Part shown: one piece after another, positions 8,257 through 17,684 of the stretch | Position numbering within the stretch: the stretch's first letter is position 1 | How the letters are laid out: each line of letters opens with the position of its first letter | Assembly (NCBI GenBank): GCA_023139105.1 | Contig: JAGLOF010000123.1 | Span: 1 to 58,260 of the forward strand | Reading direction: 5' to 3' | DNA from: a bacterium | Lineage (GTDB): Bacteria > Zhuqueibacterota > QNDG01 > JAGLOF01 | DNA length: 58,260 nucleotides | Program-made: the position numbers and the translations under genes | The notes under the pieces: model-generated | What the model was told of the DNA's origin: nothing | The model's input: only the letters and a program-made list of their open reading frames with translations | Database searches by the model: none

Positions 8257-10213
8257 AAATACAAATAATAGCATGTCCTTTCTGCCTGAAGATGCCTCTC
8301 TTGAAGCTGTATTATATGATAAGCTGGAGATCGGCCAACAGCAGGAACTTTCAGAGAATTACTCTCAGATCAGACGTGAAAAAGTTGACAAGCCTGCAAT
8401 TTTCATTGGTACGGGTACATGTGGACTGGGCGCAGGTGCTAAAAAGACTTTAAAAAAAATTCACACCTACCTTGATGTACATAATATAGATGCCGATGTA
8501 ATGGAAGTCGGATGTATAGGCCTTTGTGTAGAAGAACCGATTGTTGATGTACAGCTTCCCGGCAGGCCGCGAATCTCTTTTTCCCGGATAAAAGAAGATA
8601 AAATTGACAATCTTCTTGATAATGTATTCAAAAATAAAATCGACACAGATCAGGCTATCTGCCAATTCCCTCCAAAGGGACTGAAAGAGTGGGAAGGTGT
8701 GGTCTCCATTGACAAACATCCTTTCTTCGCCCCCCAGACCAGATGGGTGTTGGCCAATTGTGGAATTATCAATCCTGCTTCATTTGAGGAATATATTGCT
8801 CACGGCGGGTATCAAGCGTTAGCTAAAACAGTACGTAGGTATACTCCTGCAGAACTTTGTGATATGGTGGAAAAATCCGGCCTCCGCGGACGTGGTGGCG
8901 GTGGATTTCTGACAGGTAAAAAATGGAAATTTGCACTCAATACCGAATCCGATCAAAAATATTTCATCTGTAACGCAGATGAAGGAGATCCGGGTGCATT
9001 TATGGACAGAGCGGTTATTGAAGGAGATCCACATAGATTGCTTGAAGGTCTGGCAATTGCCGCATATGGAATTGGTGCCACTAAAGCATATATATACATA
9101 CGTGCAGAGTATCCGTTGGCTATTGAACGTCTGAAAGAGGCAATTATCCAGGCCAGAGGTATGGGCCTTTTAGGTGATAACATTCTTGATAGTGGCTTTG
9201 ATCTTGATATCATTATCAAAAAAGGAGCAGGTGCCTTTGTCTGTGGTGAAGAGACGGCACTCATTCACTCTATTGAAGGTAAACGCGGAATGCCGCGGCC
9301 AAGGCCCCCATTCCCCGCTGTCAGCGGCCTCTTTGGCAAACCGACCATCATTAATAATGTTGAGACCATTGCAAACCTGCCCGCTCTGCTGGTCAACGGT
9401 GAAGAATGGTTTTCTTCGGTTGGCACAGAGACATCCAAGGGTACAAAAGTTTTTGCTCTGTCAGGTAAAATTACGAATACCGGTTTGGTTGAAGTTGCCA
9501 TGGGTACTACGCTTCGTGATATTGTCTTTAAAATTGGCGGAGGTATACCGGACGGTAATGCCTACAAAGCTGTTCAGATAGGCGGGCCTTCAGGAGGATG
9601 TATACCGGAACAACACCTGGACATTCAGATTGATTATGAGTCTCTCATTAAAGTTGGCGCAATGATGGGATCCGGCGGCCTGGTTGTCATGGATGAACGT
9701 ACATGTATGGTTGATGTGGCCAAATTCTTTATGGACTTTATACAGCGTGAATCATGCGGCAAATGTATTCCCTGCCGTGAGGGTACACGCCGCATGCTTG
9801 AAATTCTGGAACGTATAACCAAGTCAAGAAAATCTGAAGAAGGTATAGATGCACTTGAACGTTTCCAGGGTATAATGTATCTCAATCGTCTGGGCAATGT
9901 AATTAAAGACACGTCTCTCTGTGGTCTGGGAAAAACAGCTCCCAATCCTGTACTGGCAACTCTGCACTATTTCCGTGATGAGTATGAGGCACATATCTAT
10001 GAACGAAGATGTCCGGCTGGTGTCTGCCGTGATTTACTGACATATGAAATTGATGCAGATAAGTGTATCGGTTGTACTCTCTGCTCTAAAAAATGTCCGG
10101 TCGATGCAATACTGGGTAATCCCAAGACACCACATTTCATCATTGCGGATAAGTGTATCGGCTGTGGAGCATGTGCCGATGTATGTAAGTTCAATGCCGT
10201 TAACGTCAATTAA
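8246..10213 (+). CDS. hydB: Bifurcating [FeFe]-hydrogenase subunit HydB (NuoF-like, NAD(H)/FMN)
   Basis: A 655-residue flavoprotein subunit. In order it has a thioredoxin-like N-terminal domain (cysteines near 59, 90 and 94), the NuoF core with the glycine-rich RGRGGGGFLTGKKW and CNADEGDPGAFMDR nucleotide-flavin motifs, the 4Fe-4S motif CGKCIPCREGT, and a C-terminal two-cluster ferredoxin domain (CIGCTLCSKKCP and CIGCGACADVC). This is the HydB/HndC layout; NuoF lacks the extra N- and C-terminal domains. The frame is open from a TTG at 8225. The ATG at 8246 is preferred because GAAGAGG lies about 10 bases upstream. It is where NAD(H) exchanges electrons and where bifurcation is thought to occur in this family. 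The 14-base gap to hydA contains that gene's ribosome binding site. Confidence 0.96.
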   Translation: MPNKNTNNSMSFLPEDASLEAVLYDKLEIGQQQELSENYSQIRREKVDKPAIFIGTGTCGLGAGAKKTLKKIHTYLDVHNIDADVMEVGCIGLCVEEPIVDVQLPGRPRISFSRIKEDKIDNLLDNVFKNKIDTDQAICQFPPKGLKEWEGVVSIDKHPFFAPQTRWVLANCGIINPASFEEYIAHGGYQALAKTVRRYTPAELCDMVEKSGLRGRGGGGFLTGKKWKFALNTESDQKYFICNADEGDPGAFMDRAVIEGDPHRLLEGLAIAAYGIGATKAYIYIRAEYPLAIERLKEAIIQARGMGLLGDNILDSGFDLDIIIKKGAGAFVCGEETALIHSIEGKRGMPRPRPPFPAVSGLFGKPTIINNVETIANLPALLVNGEEWFSSVGTETSKGTKVFALSGKITNTGLVEVAMGTTLRDIVFKIGGGIPDGNAYKAVQIGGPSGGCIPEQHLDIQIDYESLIKVGAMMGSGGLVVMDERTCMVDVAKFFMDFIQRESCGKCIPCREGTRRMLEILERITKSRKSEEGIDALERFQGIMYLNRLGNVIKDTSLCGLGKTAPNPVLATLHYFRDEYEAHIYERRCPAGVCRDLLTYEIDADKCIGCTLCSKKCPVDAILGNPKTPHFIIADKCIGCGACADVCKFNAVNVN

Positions 10214-10227
10214 GGAGAGGTGGCACC

Positions 10228-11949
10228 GTGTTTACCATCCAGATTAATAATAGAAATATTCAGGCTAAAGCAGGAGAGACAATTCTGCAGGTACTGAAAC
10301 GTGAAGGTATAAAAGTACCAACACTCTGCCATTTGGAAGATCTCTTCCCCACCGGCGCCTGCCGTATGTGTGTGGTAGAAGTAGAAGGTATGGATGGATT
10401 AATACCATCCTGCGCCTTCCCGGTTTCCAAAGATATGAAAATACTAACTCACTCCCCCAAGGCACTTCAAGCGCGAAAGACAATTATAGAACTACTTTTA
10501 GCCAATCATCCTGATGATTGTCTATTCTGTGTGCGTAACGGCAATTGTGACCTCCAAAGTCTCTCTGAGGAATTTGGAATCAGGCAACGTCGTTATTCCG
10601 GTGTAAAAGATAATTACAATATCGATTCTTCCAGCCCATCAATAATACGTGATCCGGCCAAGTGTATTCTCTGTGGCAAATGTGTACGCATTTGCGAGGA
10701 GATTCAAGGTGTCTCTGCTATTGATTTTATTAACAGGGGTTCTGAAGCTACTATAGGGCCGGCATTTAATGAGGGTCTTAATGTCTCCAGCTGTATCTAC
10801 TGCGGCCAGTGTATTAATGTATGCCCCACCGGAGCATTAAGAGAGAAATCTGATATAAAACGCGTTCTTGATGCTCTAAATGATCCCGATAAATTGGTTG
10901 TTGTTCAGCATGCTCCTGCCATATCTGTTTCAATTGGTGAAGAATTCAACATTAAACCGGGCAAAGATGTTATGGGCATTATGACATCGGCTCTGAGGCG
11001 CATTGGTTTTGACAGGGTTTTCGACACATCTTTTGCAGCCGACTTAACCATCATGGAAGAGGGTAGTGAGCTTGTCAGTCGCATTAAAAATGGCGGTAAA
11101 TTGCCAATGATGACATCTTGCTCACCGGGATGGATAAAATTTGTCGAAGAGTTCTATCCGGAGATGATGGACAATCTTTCTACATGCAAATCTCCTCAAC
11201 AGATGATGGGCGCAGTTGTCAAGAGCTATTATGCTGAAAGAGAGAATCTTGATCCCAAGAAAATTTTCTCTGTCTCCTTAATGCCTTGTACAGCTAAAAA
11301 ATTTGAGGCTGAACGCCCGGAGATGAGCAACAACAATATTCCTGATATCAATGCGGTTCTCACAACACGTGAACTTGCACGCATTATCAAAATGCGTGGA
11401 CTTGACTTAAATGATATGGAGCCTGAAGGCCCTGATACACCCTTTGGTGAACGCTCATCAGCTGGTAAACTTTTCGGTGTATCCGGTGGTGTCATGGAAG
11501 CTGCTTTACGTTCTGCACACTTTCTTATTACCGGCAAAGAAATGGATGATCCTCAGATAACGGCCATTCGCGGCCTGGATGGTATCAAAGAGGCTCATGT
11601 TAAAATTGGTGATCTGGAAATAGGTGTAGCAGCTGCCAGTGGCTTGGCCAATGCCCGTAATTTGATGGAACAGATAAAAAATGGTCGTGACGACATTCAT
11701 TTTATTGAGATAATGACCTGCCCCGGCGGCTGTATCAATGGTGGCGGCCAACCTATTGGCAAAGACCTTGACGCTATTAAATCCAGAATGAAGGGCCTTT
11801 ATCAAATAGATCGTGATGCTTCAAATCGTTTGAGTCATCATAATGAATATGTTAATCGCCTATATGAAGAGTTCTTTGAAGCACCCAATTCTCACAAGGC
11901 CCATGAGCTGCTTCATACACATTATCATAAACGCGATGTAATGAAATAA
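10228..11949 (+). CDS. hydA: [FeFe]-hydrogenase catalytic subunit HydA (group A3-like)
   Basis: A 573-residue catalytic subunit with a GTG start preceded by AAGGAGAGG. Domains in order: plant-type 2Fe-2S (C34, C45, C48, C62), the His-Cys3 4Fe-4S site (H94, C98, C101, C107), two 4Fe-4S clusters (C146-C156 and C189-C199), then the H-cluster domain. Its three motifs are TSCSPGW (about 296), MPCTAKKFE (about 352) and MTCPGGCINGGGQP (about 496). The third motif supplies the two cysteines that bridge to the diiron site. The first motif carries serine where the textbook form TSCCPGW has its second cysteine. With hydC and hydB upstream this is the electron-bifurcating, NAD(H)/ferredoxin-dependent type of soluble hydrogenase. 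No maturases (HydE, HydF, HydG) are in the window, so they must be elsewhere. Confidence 0.95.
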   Translation: MFTIQINNRNIQAKAGETILQVLKREGIKVPTLCHLEDLFPTGACRMCVVEVEGMDGLIPSCAFPVSKDMKILTHSPKALQARKTIIELLLANHPDDCLFCVRNGNCDLQSLSEEFGIRQRRYSGVKDNYNIDSSSPSIIRDPAKCILCGKCVRICEEIQGVSAIDFINRGSEATIGPAFNEGLNVSSCIYCGQCINVCPTGALREKSDIKRVLDALNDPDKLVVVQHAPAISVSIGEEFNIKPGKDVMGIMTSALRRIGFDRVFDTSFAADLTIMEEGSELVSRIKNGGKLPMMTSCSPGWIKFVEEFYPEMMDNLSTCKSPQQMMGAVVKSYYAERENLDPKKIFSVSLMPCTAKKFEAERPEMSNNNIPDINAVLTTRELARIIKMRGLDLNDMEPEGPDTPFGERSSAGKLFGVSGGVMEAALRSAHFLITGKEMDDPQITAIRGLDGIKEAHVKIGDLEIGVAAASGLANARNLMEQIKNGRDDIHFIEIMTCPGGCINGGGQPIGKDLDAIKSRMKGLYQIDRDASNRLSHHNEYVNRLYEEFFEAPNSHKAHELLHTHYHKRDVMK

Positions 11950-11960
11950 GAGTATTGCAG

Positions 11961-14000
11961 ATGACAAGGAACAAAAATAATCCTGTTATCATTACGCTTA
12001 AAGCACGATGCCGCGTCTGTTATACATGTGTTCGCGAATGTCCGGCCAAAGCTATTCGCATCAGTGAAGGTCAAGCTGAGGTTGTTGCAGAGCGTTGTAT
12101 AGGTTGTGGGAACTGTGTTAAAGTGTGTAGCCAGAAGGCCAAGAAAGTTTTGTCTTCTATTGATAATGTAAAAACTCTTCTGGATGGCCCGCATAAGACA
12201 GCGGCCATGATAGCGCCCTCTTTTGCAGCTGAATATGCAGATATTGATTATCATGAACTGATTAGCCGGATAAGGGCGTTGGGTTTTGACTGGGTTACAG
12301 AGGTTGGTTTTGGTGCTGATCTTGTAGCAAAAGAGATGAGCCGTCTTTTAACTGAAACGGATGAACGTTTTATTGCCACATCATGTCCGGCTGTTTTTGG
12401 ATACGTGAAACGTTATCAACCAGATCTCATACATCTGCTGGCACCTGTAGTCAGTCCAATGATTGCTATGTCCCGTGTTTTAAAGCAGATACACGGTGAG
12501 TCTGTAAAAATCATCTTTATCGGGCCTTGCATATCTAAAATGGTTGAGGCTTATTCTGATGAAATGTCCGGTGAAGTTGATGAAGTATTAACATTTGACA
12601 TGCTCAGACAGATGTTTGATCAAAATAAAATCAATGCACACGATGTCGGTGAATCGGATTTTGATCCACCTTTTGCCGGTTCGGGCAATCTCTTCCCTAT
12701 TATGCGTGGAATGTTGCAGGCGGCAAATATTGAAGAGGATTTGATTACAGGAGAGGTTGTTTCCGCCTCAGGCAAGACACAGTTTATTGATGCCATTAAT
12801 GAATTTGGAGCACGCTCTCTGGATTCACGTTTTCTTGAAGTTCTATGCTGTGACGGCTGTATAATGGGTGCCGGCATGACAACATCTGCCCCGCTATATA
12901 AAAGGCGTGCACGAATTAGCCGTCATGTACGCGAAGTAACCCCTTTACGAAATCTGGGAGCATGGCGAAAATCAATCGGGCAATTCCGGAATATTGACCT
13001 TTCACGGAAGTTTATTGCCTTTGATCAGCGTCTCAGTCATCCTGAAGAAGAAACAATTCGTGATATCATGGCACATATAGGTAAATTTCTGCCTGCTGAT
13101 GAATTAAATTGTGGTGCCTGCGGTTATGAGTCATGCCGTGACCACGCCATTGCAATTCATAAAGGCCTGGCAGAATCAGAGATGTGTCTGCCCCATACAA
13201 TTGAACAGCTTCACCTGACTATTCAGGAACTGAATGACAGTCACCATGAATTGGCTGATACAAGAGCTGCTTTAATTCAATCGGAAAAACTGGCTTCTAT
13301 GGGCCAGCTAGCTGCGGGTATTGCCCATGAAATTAATAATCCACTTGGTGTAGTATTAATGTATGCACACCTGATTAAAGATGAACTGGCAGAAGATTCT
13401 GATATGGCAGAAGATGCGCATATGATTGTGGACCATGCAGACAGAGCAAAAAAAATTGTATCTGGTTTATTGCAATTCGCCCGACAGAATAAAGTAAACA
13501 GGCAGCAGCTTGATCTATATAAAGTTGTTTGTGATTTTGTTAAAGTTCAGCCGATTCCAATCACCGTTCAAGTTAATATTGAAAATAACATGCAAGATTC
13601 AATGGTCTCCATGGACCGTGACCAACTATTGCAGGTTCTTACAAATCTTGTATCTAACGCTGTAGCAGCAATGAAAGATCAGGGTAGCCTGGATATTAAA
13701 TTATCCGATGAAGGCGAAAATATCATTATGAAAGTATCTGATTCGGGGAGCGGCATTCCACCAAAAGTACAGAGAAAAATATTTGAACCGTTTTATACAA
13801 CCAAGTCTGCAGGTGAAGGTACAGGTCTGGGACTTGCAATTATCTACGGTATCGTAAAAATGCATCGTGGAGATATCCGTGTTCAGAGCAATCATAATCC
13901 CGCAAAGGGTGCAACCGGGACCACATTTACCGTTACACTGCCAAGGAAGAATGCTGAGGCCAAAGGCGGAGTACAAAATAATCAAGAGGAACGCAAATGA
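11961..14000 (+). CDS. Sensory [FeFe]-hydrogenase-like histidine kinase
   Basis: A 679-residue fusion. Residues 17-27 and 46-56 carry two CxxCxxCxxxC 4Fe-4S motifs. Residues 80-310 form a hydrogenase H-cluster-type domain with a cysteine in each ligand motif: TSCPAV (C142), GPCISK (C190) and CCDGC (about 296-300). Residues 384-409 form an additional four-cysteine Fe-S motif (CGACGYESC then C409). A coiled linker leads to a HisKA domain with H456 (GIAHEINNP) and an ATPase domain with the N box (NLVSNAV), DSGSGIP and EGTGLGLA. The aligned first motif lacks the proton-relay cysteine of catalytic enzymes, as expected for a sensor. The true start is the ATG at 11961, 11 bases after hydA; a TTG at 11955 is less likely. 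The stop overlaps the following receiver gene as ATGA. It probably senses H2 or redox state in the cytoplasm and signals to the downstream receivers. Confidence 0.88.
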   Translation: MTRNKNNPVIITLKARCRVCYTCVRECPAKAIRISEGQAEVVAERCIGCGNCVKVCSQKAKKVLSSIDNVKTLLDGPHKTAAMIAPSFAAEYADIDYHELISRIRALGFDWVTEVGFGADLVAKEMSRLLTETDERFIATSCPAVFGYVKRYQPDLIHLLAPVVSPMIAMSRVLKQIHGESVKIIFIGPCISKMVEAYSDEMSGEVDEVLTFDMLRQMFDQNKINAHDVGESDFDPPFAGSGNLFPIMRGMLQAANIEEDLITGEVVSASGKTQFIDAINEFGARSLDSRFLEVLCCDGCIMGAGMTTSAPLYKRRARISRHVREVTPLRNLGAWRKSIGQFRNIDLSRKFIAFDQRLSHPEEETIRDIMAHIGKFLPADELNCGACGYESCRDHAIAIHKGLAESEMCLPHTIEQLHLTIQELNDSHHELADTRAALIQSEKLASMGQLAAGIAHEINNPLGVVLMYAHLIKDELAEDSDMAEDAHMIVDHADRAKKIVSGLLQFARQNKVNRQQLDLYKVVCDFVKVQPIPITVQVNIENNMQDSMVSMDRDQLLQVLTNLVSNAVAAMKDQGSLDIKLSDEGENIIMKVSDSGSGIPPKVQRKIFEPFYTTKSAGEGTGLGLAIIYGIVKMHRGDIRVQSNHNPAKGATGTTFTVTLPRKNAEAKGGVQNNQEERK

Positions 14001-14395
14001 GCGACGTAGCCAATGAGACCATTCTACTGGTTGACGACGATTTTGATTTTTTAAATCAACTGGATATTCAACTATCTGCTGAAGGATATAATATCATTAC
14101 AGCAGAGGGGCAGAAGGCGGCTGAAAAGATCCTGGAGGACACCTGTCCTGATCTGGCTATTCTTGATCTGATGATGGAACATCAGGATGGAGGCTTTGCA
14201 CTTGCCTTCCATATTAAGAAAAAGTATGCCAATGTACCTGTCATAATTGTAAGCGGTGTTAATTCTGAAACCAGTTTAAAATTTGATGCATCTACAGATG
14301 AAGAGCGTACATGGGTTAAAGCAGATGTCTTCCTCTCCAAACCTATTCGCTTTGAACAATTACTCAAAGAAGTTCAGAGACTCATCAAGGGGTAG
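13997..14395 (+). CDS. Single-domain response regulator (CheY-like)
   Basis: A 132-residue receiver with no output domain. It has the acidic pocket (VDDDFD), the phosphoacceptor Asp in LAILDLMM, a Ser in the VSG position and the lysine in LSKP. The insert between beta-4 and the lysine is longer than usual (about 15 residues, around DASTDEERTW). The ATGA overlap with the upstream kinase gene makes it the likely first phosphoacceptor. Lacking a DNA-binding domain, it must act on a protein partner or pass phosphate on, plausibly to or from the receiver-kinase encoded 4 bases downstream. Confidence 0.93.
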   Translation: MSDVANETILLVDDDFDFLNQLDIQLSAEGYNIITAEGQKAAEKILEDTCPDLAILDLMMEHQDGGFALAFHIKKKYANVPVIIVSGVNSETSLKFDASTDEERTWVKADVFLSKPIRFEQLLKEVQRLIKG

Positions 14396-14399
14396 CAGT

Positions 14400-15542
14400 A
14401 TGATAACTGTACGCACATTGGTTGTTGATGATGAAGCGGGCATGCGCAAATCTATTGCCAGGGTATTGTCTAAAACAGTTTTAACAATTCCGGATGTAGA
14501 TCAGCAAATAAATTTTGAGGTAGATCTTGCAGCCGACGGTTCTGAGGCACTTGCCAAACTTAAGAGCAATCAACCGGATTTATTGCTTTTAGATTATAAA
14601 TTACCTGATATTACAGGTCTTGAAATACTGGACCAGCTCACGGCTGAAGAGAGCGAGATGGTCACAATTATGATTACAGCTTATGCATCACTTGAAACAG
14701 CAGTAGCGGCAGTTAAAAACGGAGCTTTTGATTTTCTGGCAAAACCCTTTAATCCTGAAGAGCTCAGGTCAACAGTATCAAAGGCTGTCCAAAATTTGAT
14801 AGTCGCCAGACAGTTAAAAAAATTAGCCAGAGAACGCCACCAGGTGCGTTTTCAATTTATTTCAGTACTTGGTCACGAGCTTAAATCTCCGATAAATGCT
14901 GTTGAAGGCTACCTGAACCTCATGAAATCAAAAACTATGGGTGACGATATTGAATCGTATGATTCCATGATTGATCGTTGTCTTGTCCGCACCCGTGGAA
15001 TGATTAAACTAATTCTAGATCTGCTAGATCTGACCAGACTTGAATCTGGCAGTAAAACGCAGGATCTGTGTACAAGTGATATCAGAGATATTGCAATCCG
15101 CTCTATTGAGACAATGCAGCCAATGGCTGATGAACGTGGCATTCAATGCGTATTGCATGCAGATAAGACCATTGACTTATATTGTGATTCAGGAGAGATT
15201 GAAATTATCTTTAATAATTTAATTTCTAATGCTGTTAAATATAACAAAGACAATGGGTCTGTAGATGTCTATCTCGACAAAGTTGATAATCTTATTACTA
15301 TTAAGGTAAAAGATACCGGTATTGGGATGAACGCAGAGGAACAGGCTACTCTATTTCAAGAATTTACCAGAATAAAGAACGCTCAAACCCGAAATATTAC
15401 TGGAAGCGGTCTTGGATTGACAATTTTAAAAAAAATCACAGCACTTTATAGTGGTACGATAAAAATCTCCAGCCAACCGGATCAGGGTAGTACATTCATT
15501 GTGACGCTTATAGATAATATTGATAATGAGGAGAATCACTAA
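14400..15542 (+). CDS. Response regulator-histidine kinase (receiver, HisKA, ATPase)
   Basis: 380 residues. An N-terminal receiver (VVDDEAG, phosphoacceptor Asp in LLLLDYKLP, AKPF lysine) is joined directly to a HisKA domain with VLGHELKSP. An ATPase domain follows with NNLISNAV, DTGIGM and GSGLGLTI. The ATG at 14400 is preferred over upstream frame starts because CAAGGGG precedes it and the receiver then starts at once. The TAATG junction couples it to the TonB receptor gene that follows. Reverse hybrids of this order often act as intermediate kinases controlled by phosphorylation of their own receiver. Here the sensory hydrogenase kinase is the obvious upstream partner, which is inference from position. 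Confidence 0.9.
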   Translation: MITVRTLVVDDEAGMRKSIARVLSKTVLTIPDVDQQINFEVDLAADGSEALAKLKSNQPDLLLLDYKLPDITGLEILDQLTAEESEMVTIMITAYASLETAVAAVKNGAFDFLAKPFNPEELRSTVSKAVQNLIVARQLKKLARERHQVRFQFISVLGHELKSPINAVEGYLNLMKSKTMGDDIESYDSMIDRCLVRTRGMIKLILDLLDLTRLESGSKTQDLCTSDIRDIAIRSIETMQPMADERGIQCVLHADKTIDLYCDSGEIEIIFNNLISNAVKYNKDNGSVDVYLDKVDNLITIKVKDTGIGMNAEEQATLFQEFTRIKNAQTRNITGSGLGLTILKKITALYSGTIKISSQPDQGSTFIVTLIDNIDNEENH

Positions 15543-17623
15543 TGAAGCGGCCTATTAATATAAAAACACAGCTTATTTCTACTCTCACACTTCTATCCCT
15601 CTCTCTACTCTCCGCACAGACGGTTAAAAGGGATACGATCCGTGAAAATTATTACGCTCCACCAACGACGATCACAGCCAATCGTTATGTCCAAAAGACT
15701 TTTAATGCACGCATTCCTGTACAACTAATTGAAAAGCAGGACATTCAAATGCACGGCCATACTACCTTGGGTGAAGCAATGAGCGCTCAGCCGGGGCTTG
15801 ATAGAATTTCAACTGGACCGTGGAGTGAGAAACCGTTGATACGCGGTCTCTCCTCTTCTCAGATACTTACATTAATCGATGGCCTACGCTTGAATGTACT
15901 GCGTGGTTATGGCCAGCATGCGCCACTGGTAGATGTTGATCAAGTCCAGCGAATTGAGATAATACGCGGCCCGGCATCTGTGCAGTTCGGCTCGGATGCA
16001 ATTGGAGGTGTAATTAATATTATCTCCACAAAACCACAGACATCACCGGGCAGTTGGTCATGGAATCCACAGCTTCATCTGGGATTCTCATCTGTGAACA
16101 ATCAATTCTCACAAACCGCTTCTATCTCCGGTTCTTCCACGCATAATGGATTCCTGCTTAGATATCAACATCGTAAGGCCGAAGATATGCAGACGCCGCA
16201 AGGTAGACTGAATAATACATCATTTAATGGCAACAGTCTTGATATGAAGTATTTATATGCTCCTGACAAGCATCATAAATTCCTGTTTAATGGCCAGATA
16301 CAACGATTCAAGGATGTGGGTGTTCCCATAAATCCCTTTGCTACGTCAGCAAAGTTTAAACACTATAACAGATCTCTTGCTGTAGCATCTTATACATACT
16401 CAGATCCATATTCAAAATTGGTCAATGCCCAAATAAAAATGTACATTCAAAAAGGGCTGCGTAATTTTGAGGCCGATCTTGCAGCCATTCCCAAGGGCCC
16501 GAATTTTGTATATAATAAACTTTCTGCTCAGAGAGATGCTCTTACAAGTGGTTTTCAAACACAGATTCGTGTGATGTGGAATGAATCTCATTTAATGGTA
16601 ATGGGATTGGATGGTTTTCAGGAAAATGACGAATCGAGCCGTACAGCAGATGCAGAAATTCATAATAGTAATGGCCAGATAATAAAAAACCCACCTGCAG
16701 ATTATTCACCTCCCGGCCCCAAAGCTATGCGAATAGGTATTGGCGGCTTCATTGAAGATGAATTAACTTTGAAAAAATGGACTATTACCAGCGGTCTGAG
16801 ATATGATATAACAAAAAGCAAAGCAGATGCTACCGCAGGCACGTTAGTAGCACAAAATATAAGTGAAAACGATGCGGATTATTGTGGTAATATAGGCCTG
16901 CTCTATAAAATAAATGATAATTTCAGATTATTAATGCATCTTGGCCGCGCATTCAGTGCCCCCACACTTCAGCAACGATTTTTCAAGGGTACTGCTCAAG
17001 TTGGATATTTAGAAGGTAATCCTGATCTGCAATCCGAAACAAGTTTGAATTTGGATACCGGATTCAGGTGGCGTCTCTCAACAGTACAGGGCGAAGTTGC
17101 GCTTTTTAGAAATAATGTGAGAAACTATATTGTAATGGCACCGCAAACTGCCGCTGCAGATACTTTCAAATACGACAACATTGGCGATGCTCTGTTGACT
17201 GGTGGTGAAATTACAATGCAATGGCATCCAATATCTCAATTTGAGTTGAAATGTTCGGCATCCTCTGTTAAAGGAGAGGACAGAAATGGTAGTACACCAC
17301 TATATCAGACACCTCCCATACGTCTGAAATTAAATATCACATTACAGGATGAGCGTAAAAGATTGTGGCTAAAAGGATATGCCGTCTACACAGACAGGCA
17401 GGACAGAGTAGCTGAGAATGAACTGATATCTAATGCCTATACATTGTTTCATTTAAATTTTGGTATTCATCTGCATCATTTTATGGATCTTGGAATTAAA
17501 TCAACACTGGCCGTGAATATCCATAATGTATTGAATACTTCTTATCGTGACCATCTTGCTGCTGTACAATGGTGGGATGCTATGGGTAGAAACATTAACT
17601 TGGGGCTTCAACTGAATATGTAA
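15542..17623 (+). CDS. TonB-dependent outer-membrane receptor
   Basis: 693 residues with a signal peptide (positively charged start, LISTLTLLSLSLLSAQ, cleavage near residue 26). It has the plug domain (TLGEAMSAQPGL, PLIRGLSSSQILTLIDGLR, IEIIRGPASVQFGSDAIGGVINII) and a long 22-strand-type barrel. The barrel has a conserved RAFSAPTLQQRFFKGT segment and a C-terminal strand ending NLGLQLNM. Such receptors import iron chelates, haem, cobalamin, nickel or other scarce cofactors with energy from TonB. The substrate cannot be read from this sequence. Its start codon overlaps the stop of the receiver-kinase gene (TAATG), placing it firmly in the hydrogenase operon. That suggests a metal or cofactor needed by, or signalled through, the hydrogenase system. 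Confidence 0.92.
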   Translation: MKRPINIKTQLISTLTLLSLSLLSAQTVKRDTIRENYYAPPTTITANRYVQKTFNARIPVQLIEKQDIQMHGHTTLGEAMSAQPGLDRISTGPWSEKPLIRGLSSSQILTLIDGLRLNVLRGYGQHAPLVDVDQVQRIEIIRGPASVQFGSDAIGGVINIISTKPQTSPGSWSWNPQLHLGFSSVNNQFSQTASISGSSTHNGFLLRYQHRKAEDMQTPQGRLNNTSFNGNSLDMKYLYAPDKHHKFLFNGQIQRFKDVGVPINPFATSAKFKHYNRSLAVASYTYSDPYSKLVNAQIKMYIQKGLRNFEADLAAIPKGPNFVYNKLSAQRDALTSGFQTQIRVMWNESHLMVMGLDGFQENDESSRTADAEIHNSNGQIIKNPPADYSPPGPKAMRIGIGGFIEDELTLKKWTITSGLRYDITKSKADATAGTLVAQNISENDADYCGNIGLLYKINDNFRLLMHLGRAFSAPTLQQRFFKGTAQVGYLEGNPDLQSETSLNLDTGFRWRLSTVQGEVALFRNNVRNYIVMAPQTAAADTFKYDNIGDALLTGGEITMQWHPISQFELKCSASSVKGEDRNGSTPLYQTPPIRLKLNITLQDERKRLWLKGYAVYTDRQDRVAENELISNAYTLFHLNFGIHLHHFMDLGIKSTLAVNIHNVLNTSYRDHLAAVQWWDAMGRNINLGLQLNM

Positions 17624-17684
17624 TTTTTTTCATCTTCTGGCCAGCTTGTAAATTTCGGTCGGGAGATTAACTAATAGCAATTAC

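Noticed and set aside
17624..17684. Cobalamin or other riboswitch before the S-component gene
   Set aside because: The 61-base gap is too short and shows no B12-box or other recognisable aptamer.
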